From: Cavenderia fasciculata
Lineage: Eukaryota; Evosea; Eumycetozoa; Acytosteliales; Cavenderiaceae
Reading direction: 5' to 3'
Length of the DNA stretch: 64,000 nucleotides
NCBI RefSeq assembly: GCF_000203815.1
Contig: NW_004457729.1
Span: forward strand, 62,674-126,673
Positions 49,306 through 62,112 of this stretch are shown here, in pieces (the stretch's first letter is position 1; each line of letters starts with the position of its first letter). The position numbers were made by a program, and so were the translations under genes. Under the pieces are notes generated by a model. That model saw nothing but the letters and a program-made list of their open reading frames with translations, ran no database searches and was not told the origin of the DNA.

Positions 49306-50717
49306 CGTATATTTATATCTATATCTACGTTGTACAACAATACATAATAATAATAATACAAATGATAGTCATAGTTGTACTAGTAGTAGTAGTAGTTTTA
49401 ACTATAGTTGTTAAAAAATGAAGAAGAACTTCTTCTCAATGTTGCACAACCAATTTTATTTTATTTTTTTTTCTTTCTTTTTCCATCGATCTCAATGCCA
49501 TTGATTCATAAAATCAGGATCGGTAAAGTATAGTAGTTTTCCTTTGGTTGATCAGAACATTCAAGGCGCTTTTGGGATCGGAGGTTAATTTAGGACCATA
49601 CTTTATACACGTATAAAAAAACATGAGCTATTCATCTCTTTATTATTCTTTGTAGGCAGTCGTTGATGATGAAACGATCGATGTCCTTCAAAAGCTTTCG
49701 TTTTTTTATAACTCAATGTTTGTTTTGTTATTCTTCTTTTAATTAATTAAATATGATTTGGATTTGATTGTAGGTATACAGGCTCTTTATTGATTCACTA
49801 GTCATCAATAAATACTGCGCACCAATCTATCTAGTCTGGGTTTCTCGGCATTCCAATAGCCATTTGATTGGATTACCAGGATAGTTGTGAGGTATTTCAG
49901 ACACGATAAAAAAAACTGTTTTTCTAAGATGAAAGACGACGACCCCTTGATTCTATTTTATGTCTCGTCGCTTTATGGGTTAGCATATCATCCATCAGCT
50001 GACCTGTTTTTCGGCCGAGAATCTCGCCATACTCCAAAAAATTGATTTTTTTAATCATTTGTTATTTTTCTACAGATACATTATTTGTATCTAACAATAA
50101 TAATAATAATAATAGTAAGCCAAAGAGGATGAGGATCAGTAGAAGAAGAATAACGAGCTGTACATCACGTGAGCAAATCTTTTAGTATTGAGGATTGACG
50201 CCAAGCAATGGTCGTCGTCTTTCCTCTTTCAATAGCCAGTTTTTTTCAATAGAGAGGATTACTACCAAGTAATACTTTCTATCTATCTATCTACCTATCT
50301 ACCTATTTTTATGAGTAGTAGTCACGTGACACATGTTATATATTCAAAAGTGTGTCGGTCGGTCGGTCGGTCGGTCGGTCGGTCGGTCGGTCGGTCGGTC
50401 GGTCGGTCGGTCGGTCGGTTCTCAATAGAGCTTCATTTTGTTGAGACAATGAGCATTGGTATGGGATTACTTGTCATGTGTACATAGTCTCCTTCTGTTA
50501 ATAATAGTAAATGTACTTACCTACTCTGTTCATTTAAACTACTTGGCGCAAACAAATTTAAAGTGAACTGGAACCTCAGGATTACTAGGGTAGAATAGCA
50601 AGATGGACGCGACCAACCATCATCAATCTCTATTGTTACTACTACGACTACTACTACTACTACTTATATATCACTAAGATAGATACAACTAGTTAGAAAA
50701 GATTGATTAATCATAAC
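49306..50717. other. Gene-poor region with tetranucleotide repeats
   Basis: No gene recognised. It has a TATC/TACC tract (50280-50307), the (GTCG)n block at 50354-50419 and a CTACTA run (50641-50665). Base composition is less AT-rich than other spacers, which hints at degraded coding or regulatory sequence. Confidence 0.5.
50354..50419. repeat. (GTCG)n microsatellite
   Basis: About sixteen perfect tandem GTCG/CGGT units. It is CpG-rich and starkly unlike the AT-rich surroundings. Confidence 0.97.
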
Positions 50718-51537
50718 ATGTTTAGAAAATATAATAAAATGATGATGGTGGTGATGATCATCATCTTTACTTTTTTTATTATTCTTCATAATAACATTGT
50801 AGAACCAACATTTATAGGATCAAGTACAATAAAGAAATGTATTAGAGATGGTACTACAACAGAGTGCTAATCTAGATTGCTCAGAGAAACTATTCGTATC
50901 ATTGACACTAAATAATAATCAGTATGTATATATCTATCAGCTGATCGATCAAACTATCAACTTGTTATTGTTGTTTTACTTGTACTAACTTTTTATTTAC
51001 TTGTGTATATGTATAGTTGGAAACAGAACAAATACAAGCAGTTGTTTATGAAGATGGTACTAGTGGTAATCTGTCATATCCTATAGAGGTATCATTTTCA
51101 AAGTCACAGGTATTTATCCAACATCCTGTGATCTATGAGACAACTGTGAGTAACCCCCGGTACTATACTATACCAAATCAACGCGACCATCAAGTACTTG
51201 GACCCAGAATTCAACTTTACCCGTACCATCCCATTGGTAGTGTCTCTAGTCTCGCCAACCGCCGTTGACGGCTAAAAAGAACATGATTGTACGTATTATT
51301 GGTAGTTTTGACACGGGCACCCAGTTGCCTACATTCAAGTCGAGGAATCTGGTCATGGTCAACAAGCTCATCTCTGACCCAACCAACCCACGTACCAAAA
51401 TGTCGCCTATCCAGTCATCACTGATTCTCGACCGTCGACTATTTGGTGATGAGTGTGACAAGATTGGTGTATCATATTCCAAGTTTCAGAATCAACCCAA
51501 CTCGAACTCAAAGCTGATCAACTCCGAGTCATCATGA
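50718..51537 (+). pseudogene. Frameshifted secreted-protein gene
   Basis: ATG at 50718 starts MFRKYNKMMMVVMIIIFTFF, a signal peptide. After about 50 codons (IKKCIRDGTTTEC) the frame stops, but shifting one frame continues coding-like text (SANLDCSEKLFVSLTLNNNQ) to a GTATGT donor at 50922. The next exon opens at 51018 with LETEQIQAVVYEDG and FSKSQVFIQHPVIYETT. A second frame change near 51255 leads into KKNMIVRIIGSFDTGTQLP and stops at 51537. Signal peptide plus beta-rich repeats suggest a dictyostelid cell-surface or secreted protein; two breaks argue it is dead, unless they are assembly errors. Confidence 0.6.
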
Positions 51538-52330
51538 ATACAGGCCCAGGTTGGGAAAAAAAATGAAATGAATCAATTGTCTAATTTAATGTTTATTATT
51601 AGCTTTGGACTTTCATCATGGTTTTGATCAATCGCTCATAATTAAATCTATTCAATTATTGTGCGACAAAAAGTTGATTGGATTTCACAAGTATGTATTT
51701 TATTATAAAAAAATAACATTTTCTATTATATAGAGTTTATTAATCATTTTTTTTAATTAGATTTAACAATAGTCTGGCCTTTTTTAGTTCTAAAAATGTC
51801 AAATGAATTGGTAAAGAAAGAAGCTCAAAGGTTTATAGTACTTCGCTTCCCTCAAGTTCTTACCAAGATGATTGGAGCTAATCAAATATAGTTACGATGA
51901 TGCACATTTACAGTGGGGGATTCTTTGCAAAGATGTCATCGAATATGAAGACTATAAAGTTCTCATTGATCAATCTCCAAAAGACGATTTGGTGAGATGA
52001 AAATCCATTAACTTTTTTTTTGGCAACAAACAAGATCAAGAAGCCTATAGTAATCTCGGCACCTCAAAGGGAAGAGTTGGAGAGTTTTTTTCCCAAAACC
52101 ACCATCCTTTTAATGGGAAAGATTGTATCCTTAGCAAAGAGGTCTTTATTAACTCGTTGGGCGTTCCCGATTTAAAATCCAGTTTAATTGGTAAAAATAC
52201 AAGTGATTTATTTTGTATTGGCTGTAAATTGTATGTACCCCTTTTGACCTCATATTCATAGATTACCCAACCCAACCCAATCAAATCATACATATCATAT
52301 TTAAAAGAAGAATAACAAAACAAACAAATA
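51538..52330 (+). pseudogene. Exon-like remnants of a decayed gene
   Basis: Pieces with coding composition are separated by stops: LDFHHGFDQSLIIKSIQLLC (51602-51690, flanked by TTAG and GTATGT), HLQWGILCKDVIEYEDYKVL (about 51905-51985), and NLGTSKGRVGEFFSQNHHPF onward to LFCIGCKL (52045-52230, then GTATGT-like). The splice-like flanks suggest an old multi-exon gene. No family recognised. Confidence 0.4.
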
Positions 52331-52999
52331 ATTGAGTTACAATAAACAATAGCTTTTAAACGATATCGTTCGTTTCATTTCCATCAATGACCGCCAACAA
52401 GGAGAAGGGTCAATAAAGTGATGAATGGCTTATGTTTTTTTATTATTGTGTCTGCAATATTGTCCTAATTAACCTCCATTTAATTACACACAAGTCTGCT
52501 TCCTTGAATGGTCTAATCAAGGCAGCTCCACACACCAAAGGAAACTATAGTTTAGTTTAATATTTATTTCCAGGATAATTTAAACAAATTAATTTTAAAT
52601 ATCCTATATATCCTGATTTTAATCAATGGCATTGACACGATTGTCTATGGAAAAAGAAAGAAAAAAAACGAACGAATCGAAGAGTGCGAATGATTGCCTT
52701 TGCCGTTGTGAAATGGTTTGTTTGAAAAAGCCAATAGCTTACCCGATTTTTTTTTAAAATAAATTTGTTTTTTTGAATTCATTCTTTGTGGACAGACAAA
52801 CACACATTAATATTCCATTTATATCTATAAAGATCAATATTATTATTATTGATTCATTTAAGAAGAAAAAGAAGAACAACAAGAAGAAGAAAGACATATA
52901 TTACATTTGTATAATTATATTATTATCTATATTGAATACACAACCTACCATTACATTACTGTACCACTACTACAACTAGTCTATTTATATATAACAAAG
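52331..52999. other. Intergenic region upstream of the five-LIM gene
   Basis: AT-rich with a TTTTTTTT run at 52747-52754 and GAAGAA/AACAAC leader repeats. No gene seen. Confidence 0.5.
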
Positions 53000-54590
53000 A
53001 TGGCAGATAAAACAAGGTACATATTATATCATAACAACAACAAGCAAGAACAAACAACAACAAACAACAATAAACAAGAAAGATGAAGAAGAGGAAGAAA
53101 GAAGTGAATGAAAAAGAGAAACTAACAAGTTGTTTCATTATAGTGTATTATCTCAGATGGATGATCTCATGGCAGAATTGGGTATTATGGGTGATCAAAT
53201 TAATAAAGATCAATCTACCCAACAACAACAAACAGACAATTCATCACTAAGTGCAAGTAAGAAATCAAACTTTTTAATGAGTGGACCTGGATTGGCTGCT
53301 GGTGCAAACAATAACCCTACTGCCTTTAACAACAACAATGCTACACCACAACAACAACAATCAACATCTGGAGGAGCATTTGTAATGAGTGGGCCTGGAT
53401 TAGCAGCAAGATCAATCAATTCAAATAATGGTATATCGGTAGGAGTTTCGGCATCACCAACATTGGTACCAAACCCAACACCAATGGTTGCTCCCATTGC
53501 CATTGCATCAGAGACACCTGATGGAAGATCAATCAAACCAATGGGACCACCATGCGGACACTGTGGTGAGATGATTATCGGTATTTCGACCAATGCTCTT
53601 GGCAAGTCTTACCATCCAGAGCATTTTGTGTGCACATACTGTCGTCTCCCATTCAAGGGTGCATTCATTGAACACGATGGAAAGTTGTATTGCGAAAACG
53701 ATTATACAGATCTTTTTAGTCCACGTTGCGCTGCCTGCGCCAAGCCAATCGAGGATACATGCATCTCTGCACTCGACTGCAAGTTTCATCCAGATTGTTT
53801 TGTTTGCAGTGGTTGCGGTACTGGTCTACGTGGAAAGCCATACAAGGAAGAGGACGGTGAAGTATATTGCACAGCCTGCAAGGTTGCCCGTCAAAAACGT
53901 CTCCAATCAAAGTCTGAGATTTGCGCCAAGTGCAAGCTTCCCATTACAGGCGAGTACATCATTCTCGGTGGACAACCACTTCACGCCGAACATTACCGTT
54001 GCGAAGAATGTGGTTGCGAGTTTACGGGCAAGTCGTGTCACGAATACGAAGGACGTCTCTACTGTTACGAAGATTACCAAAAGCAGATTCGTAATATTTG
54101 TGGTGCTTGTTCCAAACCGATTGTTGGTCGTTCAGTGACTGCTCTCGGTAAAGTGTGGCATCCAGAGCATTTTGTGTGTACCACTTGTCAGGTACCATTT
54201 GCAGGCAGTGCTTTCCGTGAACACCAAGGCAAAGCCTACTGCGAAACTCATTACCATATGTACTTTGGACGTCTCTGTGTCACCTGTAACAAACCAGTGG
54301 TTGATCGTGGTGTAGATGCCTTTGGAAAGATCTACCATCGTGAACATTTCCAATGCACCGGTTGTTACACACTCCTCGGCAAGGAAGTATTGGATTGGGA
54401 TGGAAAACCACTTTGCTACAAATGCTATGAAGCTTTGCCAAAGGAAGTCCGTAAACGTATCAAACAAAAGAAACATGGTGACAAGAAATCAGAAGTACAA
54501 CGTGAAAAACTTCTTAAAAAGGAAGCAAAGGAAAAAGCAAAAGAAAAAGAAAAAGAAGCAAAAGATAAAGCTAAAGCTGAAAAGAAATAA
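53000..54590 (+). CDS. limB: Five-LIM-domain adhesion adaptor (LIM2/PINCH-like, with LD-type motif)
   Basis: Exons 53000-53016 (MADKT plus two bases) and 53144-54590, 487 residues. The N-terminus has a paxillin-like LD motif, MDDLMAELGIMG. Two copies of an MSGPGLAA box follow (around residues 46 and 87), set in low-complexity N/Q sequence. Five consecutive LIM domains begin near residue 142: CGHCGEMI, CAACAKPI, CAKCKLPI, CGACSKPI and CVTCNKPV, each with the full C/H ligand set and W/Y-HPEHF core. The last LIM ends ALPKEVRKRIKQK, as in PINCH. A lysine/glutamate-rich tail closes the protein. D. discoideum LIM2 (limB) has five LIMs and is needed for cytoskeletal organisation and chemotaxis; paxillin proper has four. 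The symbol is my best match. Confidence 0.85.
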
Positions 54591-54936
54591 CTAAAAAGTA
54601 AAGAGTAAAAACAAAATAATCCAAGCCAAGTAATAATAATCATAATAATTTATTGAAATTTTAATATTTCACCTTTTAAAAAAAAAATAATAAAACAAAT
54701 GTTGTAATATATCCATCCCCAATCAAATAGTAGTAATTATGTCAAACATTTCGGCACAGACTGTGTGTGCATTAAACCGATCGATCGTAAAAAACCTTTT
54801 TTGGTCATTGAAAACAAAACAGAAGAAGTCAAAAAAGGGTAATTCTCGAGAAGACAAAAGGCATGTCATGTCCCTCTAACTTGATCATTTCTTTCTTCAA
54901 CCAATCACTTATTTATTTATCTCATATAGATGCAAT
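54591..54936. other. Short intergenic region between tandem genes
   Basis: 3' flank of the LIM gene (AATAAAA-type sequence near 54688) and the leader of the B-box gene. No gene seen. Confidence 0.5.
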
Positions 54937-57288
54937 ATGATAAATATAGAAGATAATACAACAGATCAAAACAACAATAATAATAGTATTTGTAAAAATC
55001 ATAAAGATGGTCAACTAAAAAGTTTATATTGTCTTGATTGTCAAGAATGGGTGTGTGAATTGTGTTCCACTGCTGTTGGACATCATTCATCACATACTAT
55101 TCATAGTCCAGAGACGGTAGTCATTGACAGTATCATTGATATAGGACAATCGGTAGATAGATCTTGGAACAATATTACAGAGGAATCAAAACGACTACAA
55201 GATTACAGCATACAAGAGGACAAGATCAAGATGCATTTTCGTCAACTAAGAGATATCATTGCTCAACAAGAAGAAAAATTATTACATAGTTTAGAACAAG
55301 AAAGATTAAAATCAATTAAATCATTAAATCAACAATATAATCTTTTGGATCAATCATTAACTTTAGAATCTTCTTTAAGAATTCAATTATCTGATAATAA
55401 TATTATAAATAATCAAATTAATCAAATTAATAATCAAATTAATAATCAAATTAATAATCAAATTAATAATAATAATAATAATCAATCATACCTTAGACCA
55501 TTAAATATTCAAGAATGGAGAGATGAATTTGAATTGATTGAACAATGTGAATCAATTGAAATATTTAAAGAACTATTTCAGGATCCATTGTTTATGCCGA
55601 GATCAATTTCAAAACAAACAAGTAATGCAGGACAATTACAAGAACTAATTGGAATACATGGTGAAGTGATTGCATTTCAAATGTTGGAAAAACATTTTAA
55701 CAAAAATTATAATAGCAATCCTCATCTTTTTATCTCTTTTGAACAAAAACAAGATGCCATCAATGCCTTTAAATCATATTTAAATAATAGTTTATATGAT
55801 TTAAATATAAATTATCATAAACAACAAAATATTCAAGTTGATCAAAATAATCAACAAAATAATCTAAATAATAATAGTACAATCAGTCCAGTTAATAGTG
55901 ATAATTTAAATAATAGTTTACAAGGTTTAAATAGTATTATAAATCAATTCATTTCTGCATCCATTTCATCTCCTCCATTCAACTCTACTACTACTTCTTC
56001 TTCTTCTTCTTCATCATCATTACAAAATCTTCAAGAAAAGATATCACCAAGACAATTTAGATCAAGATCATTATCGACAACCAACTTTCCATGGTCATTT
56101 TTCAGTCTTTCAAATGATGATCAATATCGGACCATTATTCAAGTGGCATTGGATTCAAACTTTTTATTAGATGAAGAAAGTTCACCAGATACCTCTTCTT
56201 CTTCTTCTCCTTTTCCTTCTTCGATATCACCACCAAAAATATTGATAACAATCAATACCTATCAAAATAGCTTTGTTCATCAGAGATATAATTCAAATTT
56301 TGTATATATTGGTCAACAATCCAACAACAATCAAAATGAATATCTTTATGCATTTGGAGGTGGAGGAAATGAAAGCTCTCAAAGTACATTTGAAAGATTC
56401 AATATATCACTTGGTAAATGTGATTTCTTGGGTCATTTACCACCTCGTCTACATGGAAGATTTATTAAAGCATGTACAGATGGCAAACAATCAATTTATT
56501 TATTTTCAAATCAATGTGTAGTGTCTTATGATACTATTTCTCATCAATTCCACATAATGGGAATTTTATCATTAAACAATAGTCAACAAACACCAAGTAA
56601 TCAAGATCATCATACCGCCTTTAATAGTACGATAATGATTAAATCATCAACATCACTTATTATCAAAAGATCACAAGATTTGAATTTATTAATTTTACCA
56701 ACAACAACAACAATCATAGACAATAATGATAAAAGTAATCAAACAATACAACCAATATCAATAGATTTCAACGATGATGATTATAGTATAAATAATAGTA
56801 ATGAAAGCAACAAATTCAACCAATTATTATTTAAAAATGCAATTAGAGGATGTTTTGATGGAAAGGAATTGGTTTATTTTATTTGTAATGACCAACAACC
56901 AGTAGTAGCACCAACAACAACAACAACTCAACAACAGCCATCATCACCACAACCATTCCAATCACTTTTACAAGCTAAACAACAAAAATCCAAATCTCCA
57001 AGACAACAACAACAACAATCACTACAAAGAAATCAACCAAAGATAAATTATTTCATGTGTACAGTTTCATTGACCAGTCGTAGATTTACAAAACTATGTC
57101 AAATTGAATATGATTACTATGGTGATGTTATGATGTTTGATCAATCGATACAATGTATATATATTCCACTCAATTATCGATTTTCAAACAAATTACTGGT
57201 TTATCATATCAATAATAATACATTTAAGGAATTTAATAATCAATATCTTTCATCTTATTCTACTAGTATGATGAATCAAACAATGTAA
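54937..57288 (+). CDS. B-box zinc-finger protein with C-terminal propeller-like region
   Basis: Single exon, 783 residues. A B-box occupies about residues 18-60 (CKNHKDGQLKSLYCLDCQEW, CELCSTAVGHHSSH) with the C/H pattern of B-box type 2. A coiled coil follows (HFRQLRDIIAQQEEKLLHSL). There is no RING finger before it. The middle is S/N/Q-rich with an (INNQ)n repeat (about residues 160-180). The C-terminal half has kelch-like blades (YLYAFGGGGNESSQSTFERF, SIYLFSNQCVVSYDTISHQF). This B-box/coil/propeller layout recurs in a dictyostelid family. It may serve as a TRIM-like scaffold; enzymatic activity is not expected without a RING. Confidence 0.83.
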   Translation: MINIEDNTTDQNNNNNSICKNHKDGQLKSLYCLDCQEWVCELCSTAVGHHSSHTIHSPETVVIDSIIDIGQSVDRSWNNITEESKRLQDYSIQEDKIKMHFRQLRDIIAQQEEKLLHSLEQERLKSIKSLNQQYNLLDQSLTLESSLRIQLSDNNIINNQINQINNQINNQINNQINNNNNNQSYLRPLNIQEWRDEFELIEQCESIEIFKELFQDPLFMPRSISKQTSNAGQLQELIGIHGEVIAFQMLEKHFNKNYNSNPHLFISFEQKQDAINAFKSYLNNSLYDLNINYHKQQNIQVDQNNQQNNLNNNSTISPVNSDNLNNSLQGLNSIINQFISASISSPPFNSTTTSSSSSSSSLQNLQEKISPRQFRSRSLSTTNFPWSFFSLSNDDQYRTIIQVALDSNFLLDEESSPDTSSSSSPFPSSISPPKILITINTYQNSFVHQRYNSNFVYIGQQSNNNQNEYLYAFGGGGNESSQSTFERFNISLGKCDFLGHLPPRLHGRFIKACTDGKQSIYLFSNQCVVSYDTISHQFHIMGILSLNNSQQTPSNQDHHTAFNSTIMIKSSTSLIIKRSQDLNLLILPTTTTIIDNNDKSNQTIQPISIDFNDDDYSINNSNESNKFNQLLFKNAIRGCFDGKELVYFICNDQQPVVAPTTTTTQQQPSSPQPFQSLLQAKQQKSKSPRQQQQQSLQRNQPKINYFMCTVSLTSRRFTKLCQIEYDYYGDVMMFDQSIQCIYIPLNYRFSNKLLVYHINNNTFKEFNNQYLSSYSTSMMNQTM

Positions 57289-57358
57289 TAATAAAATTAT
57301 TTATTTATTAAAAATACAAATTATCTCTTTTTTTTTTTTCTTTTATTTATTTAATTAA

Positions 57359-60300
57359 TTATCTGTTACTCATTTTAACTGAACCTCTTGATTTTGATTT
57401 TAATGATAGTACCTTTAATCTAATAGTTGATGATTTTTTGTAAATGATTGCACCTGTAACTATTAACAATGCTACACCAACTACACATGCTACAACAATG
57501 ACTGGAATTAACCAAGGTCTATCATCATTATTATTACTACATTCCATTGTATTTTCTTCTCTATCATAATCTGTTAATACACTAAAATCTATAAAAAAAT
57601 AAAAAAAGAATTAATAAATAAATAAATATATTATTATTATTAATATTAATATTTACCTGGATCAATTTCAACATAGGATTCAAAATAAGGAGTAACTATT
57701 GTTACTCGAGCTGCAGTATTGGTTGAATCAACCTCGGCAGCCATTGTGTTTGCATTCATAATGACTCTACCATCAACAATCATTTTGTTTGTAAATCTAG
57801 AGTACAAGCTGAGTTGGTTTGCGTCCATTTTAACCCAATGCATATCACTTGGGCTCGAGCCACCATAGCTTATTCCATTACCAAAATCTGTTGATAAAAT
57901 GGTTCTTGATGATGATGGTTGATTATTTTCTTCATTATTCTCTGGAACATTTGTATTGTCACAGGTTGGTGCGACTACAATCGTTTCAAATGTGAATTGT
58001 AAAGTATTCAATTGTGATGAAAATACATAGTTTGATAATCTACTAGTATATTTGAATGTATTGGTTGACATTGAGATAGTATCACCTGCAAATGATATAT
58101 TATTGTTTGGTGTGAGGAACATTTCAATGGTTACATTGACATGTCCACCACCACTTGAATCATCTCCAATTAAATGTTGAACATAAAACTGCTGTTGGTT
58201 TGTTCCTTTAGTGTCCAATTTGTCAATGGATGATGTACAACCACATTATTATCTATATCGTATTCATCAATGGCCACCAATTTAATTGTAAAATTGGTTA
58301 ATTTGCTTGCCTCTGATAGTAATGGTGGTATGTCTCCGCTATCATTGGCTAAAATAGCTTGAATTGATCGACTAGTATTTTGTTGGGGTACTTGTTTGAT
58401 ACCTCTAAAGTGACAAGTTGGGTCACCTGGTTCAACTATCATTTCCACAGACATGTCATTGGCAAGGACAAATTGGCATTGATCTCCCATGTATCCTGGT
58501 TGACAACTACAAATACCACCTTGTTGACAGGTACCACCGTTTAGACAAGTATTTCCATTGGCAGTAATATTACTACACATTTCAATTTCTGCAATATTAC
58601 AACCTATTCCAACCCATCCTGGTTTACATTGACATTGGAATGTCGTTGGGTTACAAATACCATTGTCTGAACAAGTAGGGAATGTACACCCAACCAGATT
58701 AACAATATATCTGGTTGATCCAATTAGAATTGGGAATGGCTGAGTTGGAACAAACCCTGGGGTCAACTTTAATTTCAAAACACTGGTTGGTAGAGATGTA
58801 TCAAAGACTATTGCCAAGTCTGATCCATTTAATTTTGGTTCAAATCCTAATTGACCAATGAAGCCTAGGTTTGCACCAACAATGGTAATATGTTGATCAT
58901 TGTAGAGTGATTGAATTGTATGGATGACTGGTGAGAGTACGTTGCCTGTAAAAGTGACAGAGGTATTTAAATAGGTACCAGTGAACCGATTACCAACTTT
59001 AACATTCCAAATAGATACAATGACTCCACGAAGACCCCATCCCAAAGGTACCTCTAATTCACAATCATAAAATGAGTTTCCAGGTGATGAAAGAGAGGAA
59101 TTGTAGGTTGGGATACAGAATAGTGCATCTTCTGATATTTTCTCGACAATATAGATGATGGGTAATATATTTCGGTCGTACATATAATCTACATTGGCAG
59201 AAAACTTTAATTTACGATCGGGACTAGTTACATCAATCGTGGTTGGAGTGACGGTAAACGATTTGACAGAAGAGGTGGTGGTTGGAGGTGTTTGGGCAAA
59301 TGTGGTGTTTCTGGCGAAATAGGCAAAGGGAGGGAAATCACGACAGAAATTGTTTTCGTCACATGCATTGAGAACATAGTAAAGTGTACCTGGTTTGTCA
59401 AGTGTAAATACATCGTAGGGAATGGTAACTGATGTAGGCAATGTGAGTGGGACTGGAGGAGTGTATATACTAGTTTGAGCTGCTCCTTGGTAAGAGTCTT
59501 TGGCAACAAGAATAAAACTCTTTAATCTAGTATTACCAGCACCAAATGATACTGTAATACCAGATGTCGTTGAAAGTTGTAGAGAGATGGTTGGAATCTC
59601 AGACGATAAAGGTTTGACAACCATTTGAGTGATTGAACTGGTGAGATACATTCCATCAATACCAAACTTTGACCAAGAGTTTGATCTAAACAACATAAAG
59701 TTTAGATCGGTGGTACTATAGTAAAAGGTTGTCGGTTGTGTAGATAACCCAAGTCCCAATGCAAAGTAGTAGTTCTTGGCTGTAGACACAACAAACTTTG
59801 GAATAACCGTAGAGAATACAGCTGCTTGATTCTTTGTATTCTCCAATACTAATGGGATCGATTGGACCAAGATGGTATTTTGGATATCTTCATAGAGAAC
59901 CATCGTAGCTGTTACCTTGTTAAAGGCGATACCATTTCCAGTGATCAATACAGTAAATCCTACTTGATCACCAGTATTGTTGTAAAAATAGTTTGTACGT
60001 AAAACTGTTGGAACACCATTTGAAAGTAAAGAGTTGCAAACAGCTGTCAATTGGTTGATTGGGAAATAATCACCTGCATATCTAGACTTGGTGTCCACCT
60101 GAATGACATTTCCTCTAACATCACGACACGACAGTACAACGGGGGTCAAACAATAAACACCTGGGTTAAATGTAAATGGGATACGATAGGAACCTCTTGA
60201 TGGAGAACCAAGGATACGAACAGCACTGTTGATTGGGTATTGGTATGGTCCAATTGACAACGAACAACTACGTTCTCCAATACCAATAGTATCGGTAACA

Positions 60301-62112
60301 TCTACTTCAAAGTATCCAATTGTATCATTGGTCATTCTAATATTGACAGTGACCAGTGGATTCAAGACATCCACCTTTGCCTTTATACTATTGTCAGCGT
60401 TGATTTGAGCATTTGTATTGCCACCCGAATTGATAAACTTGACAGTCATTGGTGGAACATCGTCTGGTTGTGTGTATCTGTGAGTATACTGCATTTGACT
60501 GGCATAACCACTCATTCCATAGGGAAAGGTGGCAAACATTGAAAAGAGTGGGTCTGTATAGGCGGTAACTGTCGTTTGAGTGACTGTTGTATTGATCCAC
60601 GGGGCAAAGAGTGGATTCATAGAGACTAGTGCTTGGTAGTCTCGAAGAGACAGATCAGATGAGGCAGTTGTGAGAGTTGGGTTTAAAGGAGCAACAGAGT
60701 AGAGTGGTTTGGCAGTATCAAACGACAAGAAAAATGCCTGAAAAGCAATCAGCTTTCGTAAACCATTACGTGCGACTGCATAGACATTGAAACTTTCACA
60801 AGATTGGAAAAACATTGCAATCTCTGTACGATATTCCAATTGCAACGATGTCAAGTCTCTATGTTGGTATAGAGGAATGGCGCCACAATAATTATCCAAA
60901 TAGGCTATGTTGTCTAATGTGTCTAGTATCAACTTGACATGAACAAGATAGGTTGGACGACCAGACGCATAGAATTGACCGTAAAATGCCCCATCTATAT
61001 TGGGGTACATTCCAGTTGTCCCGAGTGTAATGGATGATGTAACGACGGCTGGGAATGACATGGCTGGTGGAGTCCCTAGATTTTCAGTGTAGGTTTGGTC
61101 AAGTGGATTCGGAGCTTTTAAAGTATAGGTGTTACCCTTGTCAACCTTTAACATGGCGTAGAAATAGTTGTTTGAACCTTGATAAGTATCAACTGGATCT
61201 TTTAGAGTGATGGCAGGTGATACTCCAGTTGACGAGACATTAACTTGTTCGACACGAAATTGACTTTGGAAAAAGAGATACGATAATGCTTCATACTGAC
61301 TAGTTACACCATAGAAATAGTTTGCAGGCAACAATACTGTAGTTTGTTTGCATTGTACATCTGCAGGACCACTGTTACCCTGACCAGCCATATTTAATAC
61401 AGTCCATCTAGACAGTGAGGGGCTATCTACAAAGTATTGTTTGGTTTGACTAGATGGAGTAGGTGGCAGAGCAATAGCCTTTCCAACACCAGCGACAGTA
61501 TAAAAGTTGTAATAATTGCCAGCAGTAGGCTGGTCATAGAATACCAAATGACGAGGACACTTTGTTGTACTGTCAAACGTTAGAATGATCTCTTCGGCAG
61601 AGAAATCAGTCTCTACAATTGAGATGTTGTATTCAATCCAAGTGGCCACATAATTGAATAGATTATTACTGGTAATGGAAGGACCTGTACAAATGAATGG
61701 ATAGACTCCCGAAGCATTGTATTTCATTGTATATTGAAGTGTAGTCTCGGAAATGGGTAATCCTACCGATGAAAGATCGGGAAAGGTCACCAATCCAGTA
61801 CCAGTAAATCCGGCGGGTGTCGTAGACGTATTAAATCTAAATACTTTATTCCATGGTGTATACATATTATCTCCTAATGGTTCCCATACCACTAAAAATC
61901 ATTAAATCAATAAATAAATTGTTAATAAATGTTAAAGGATATTTAAAATAAATAAATAAATAAATAAATAATAAATAATAGTTACTGGCATATTGTGCTT
62001 GTGAATAAACAACATTATTATTATTATTGAATGATATCAATAGTAGTAGTAGTAGTAGTTGTAGTTGTAATACTAATAATACATTTGTATTGATGATTTT
62101 TGAAATCATCAT
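57359..62112 (-). CDS. ComC-type EGF-domain membrane protein, one frame break
   Basis: Exons 61986-62112, 57657-61891 and 57359-57588, about 1530 residues. A signal peptide (LLVLQLQLLLLLLLISF) precedes an ectodomain of about 1000 residues of beta-sandwich repeats. Two EGF-like domains follow near residues 1105-1185 (CTFPTCSDNGICNPTTFQC, CQPGYMGDQC). The region before the membrane ends IDP|DFSVLTD, a signature of the dictyostelid EGF/ComC surface family. One membrane helix (WLIPVIVVACVVGVALLIV) and a short basic tail close the protein. Between about 58240 and 58172 the frame must shift: one frame ends SSFMFN stop, the other continues from QQFYVQHLIGDD. A 47-base intron (GTACAT...AACAG) would repair it but is very short. 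So either a sequencing error, a mutation or unusual splicing. Confidence 0.82.
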
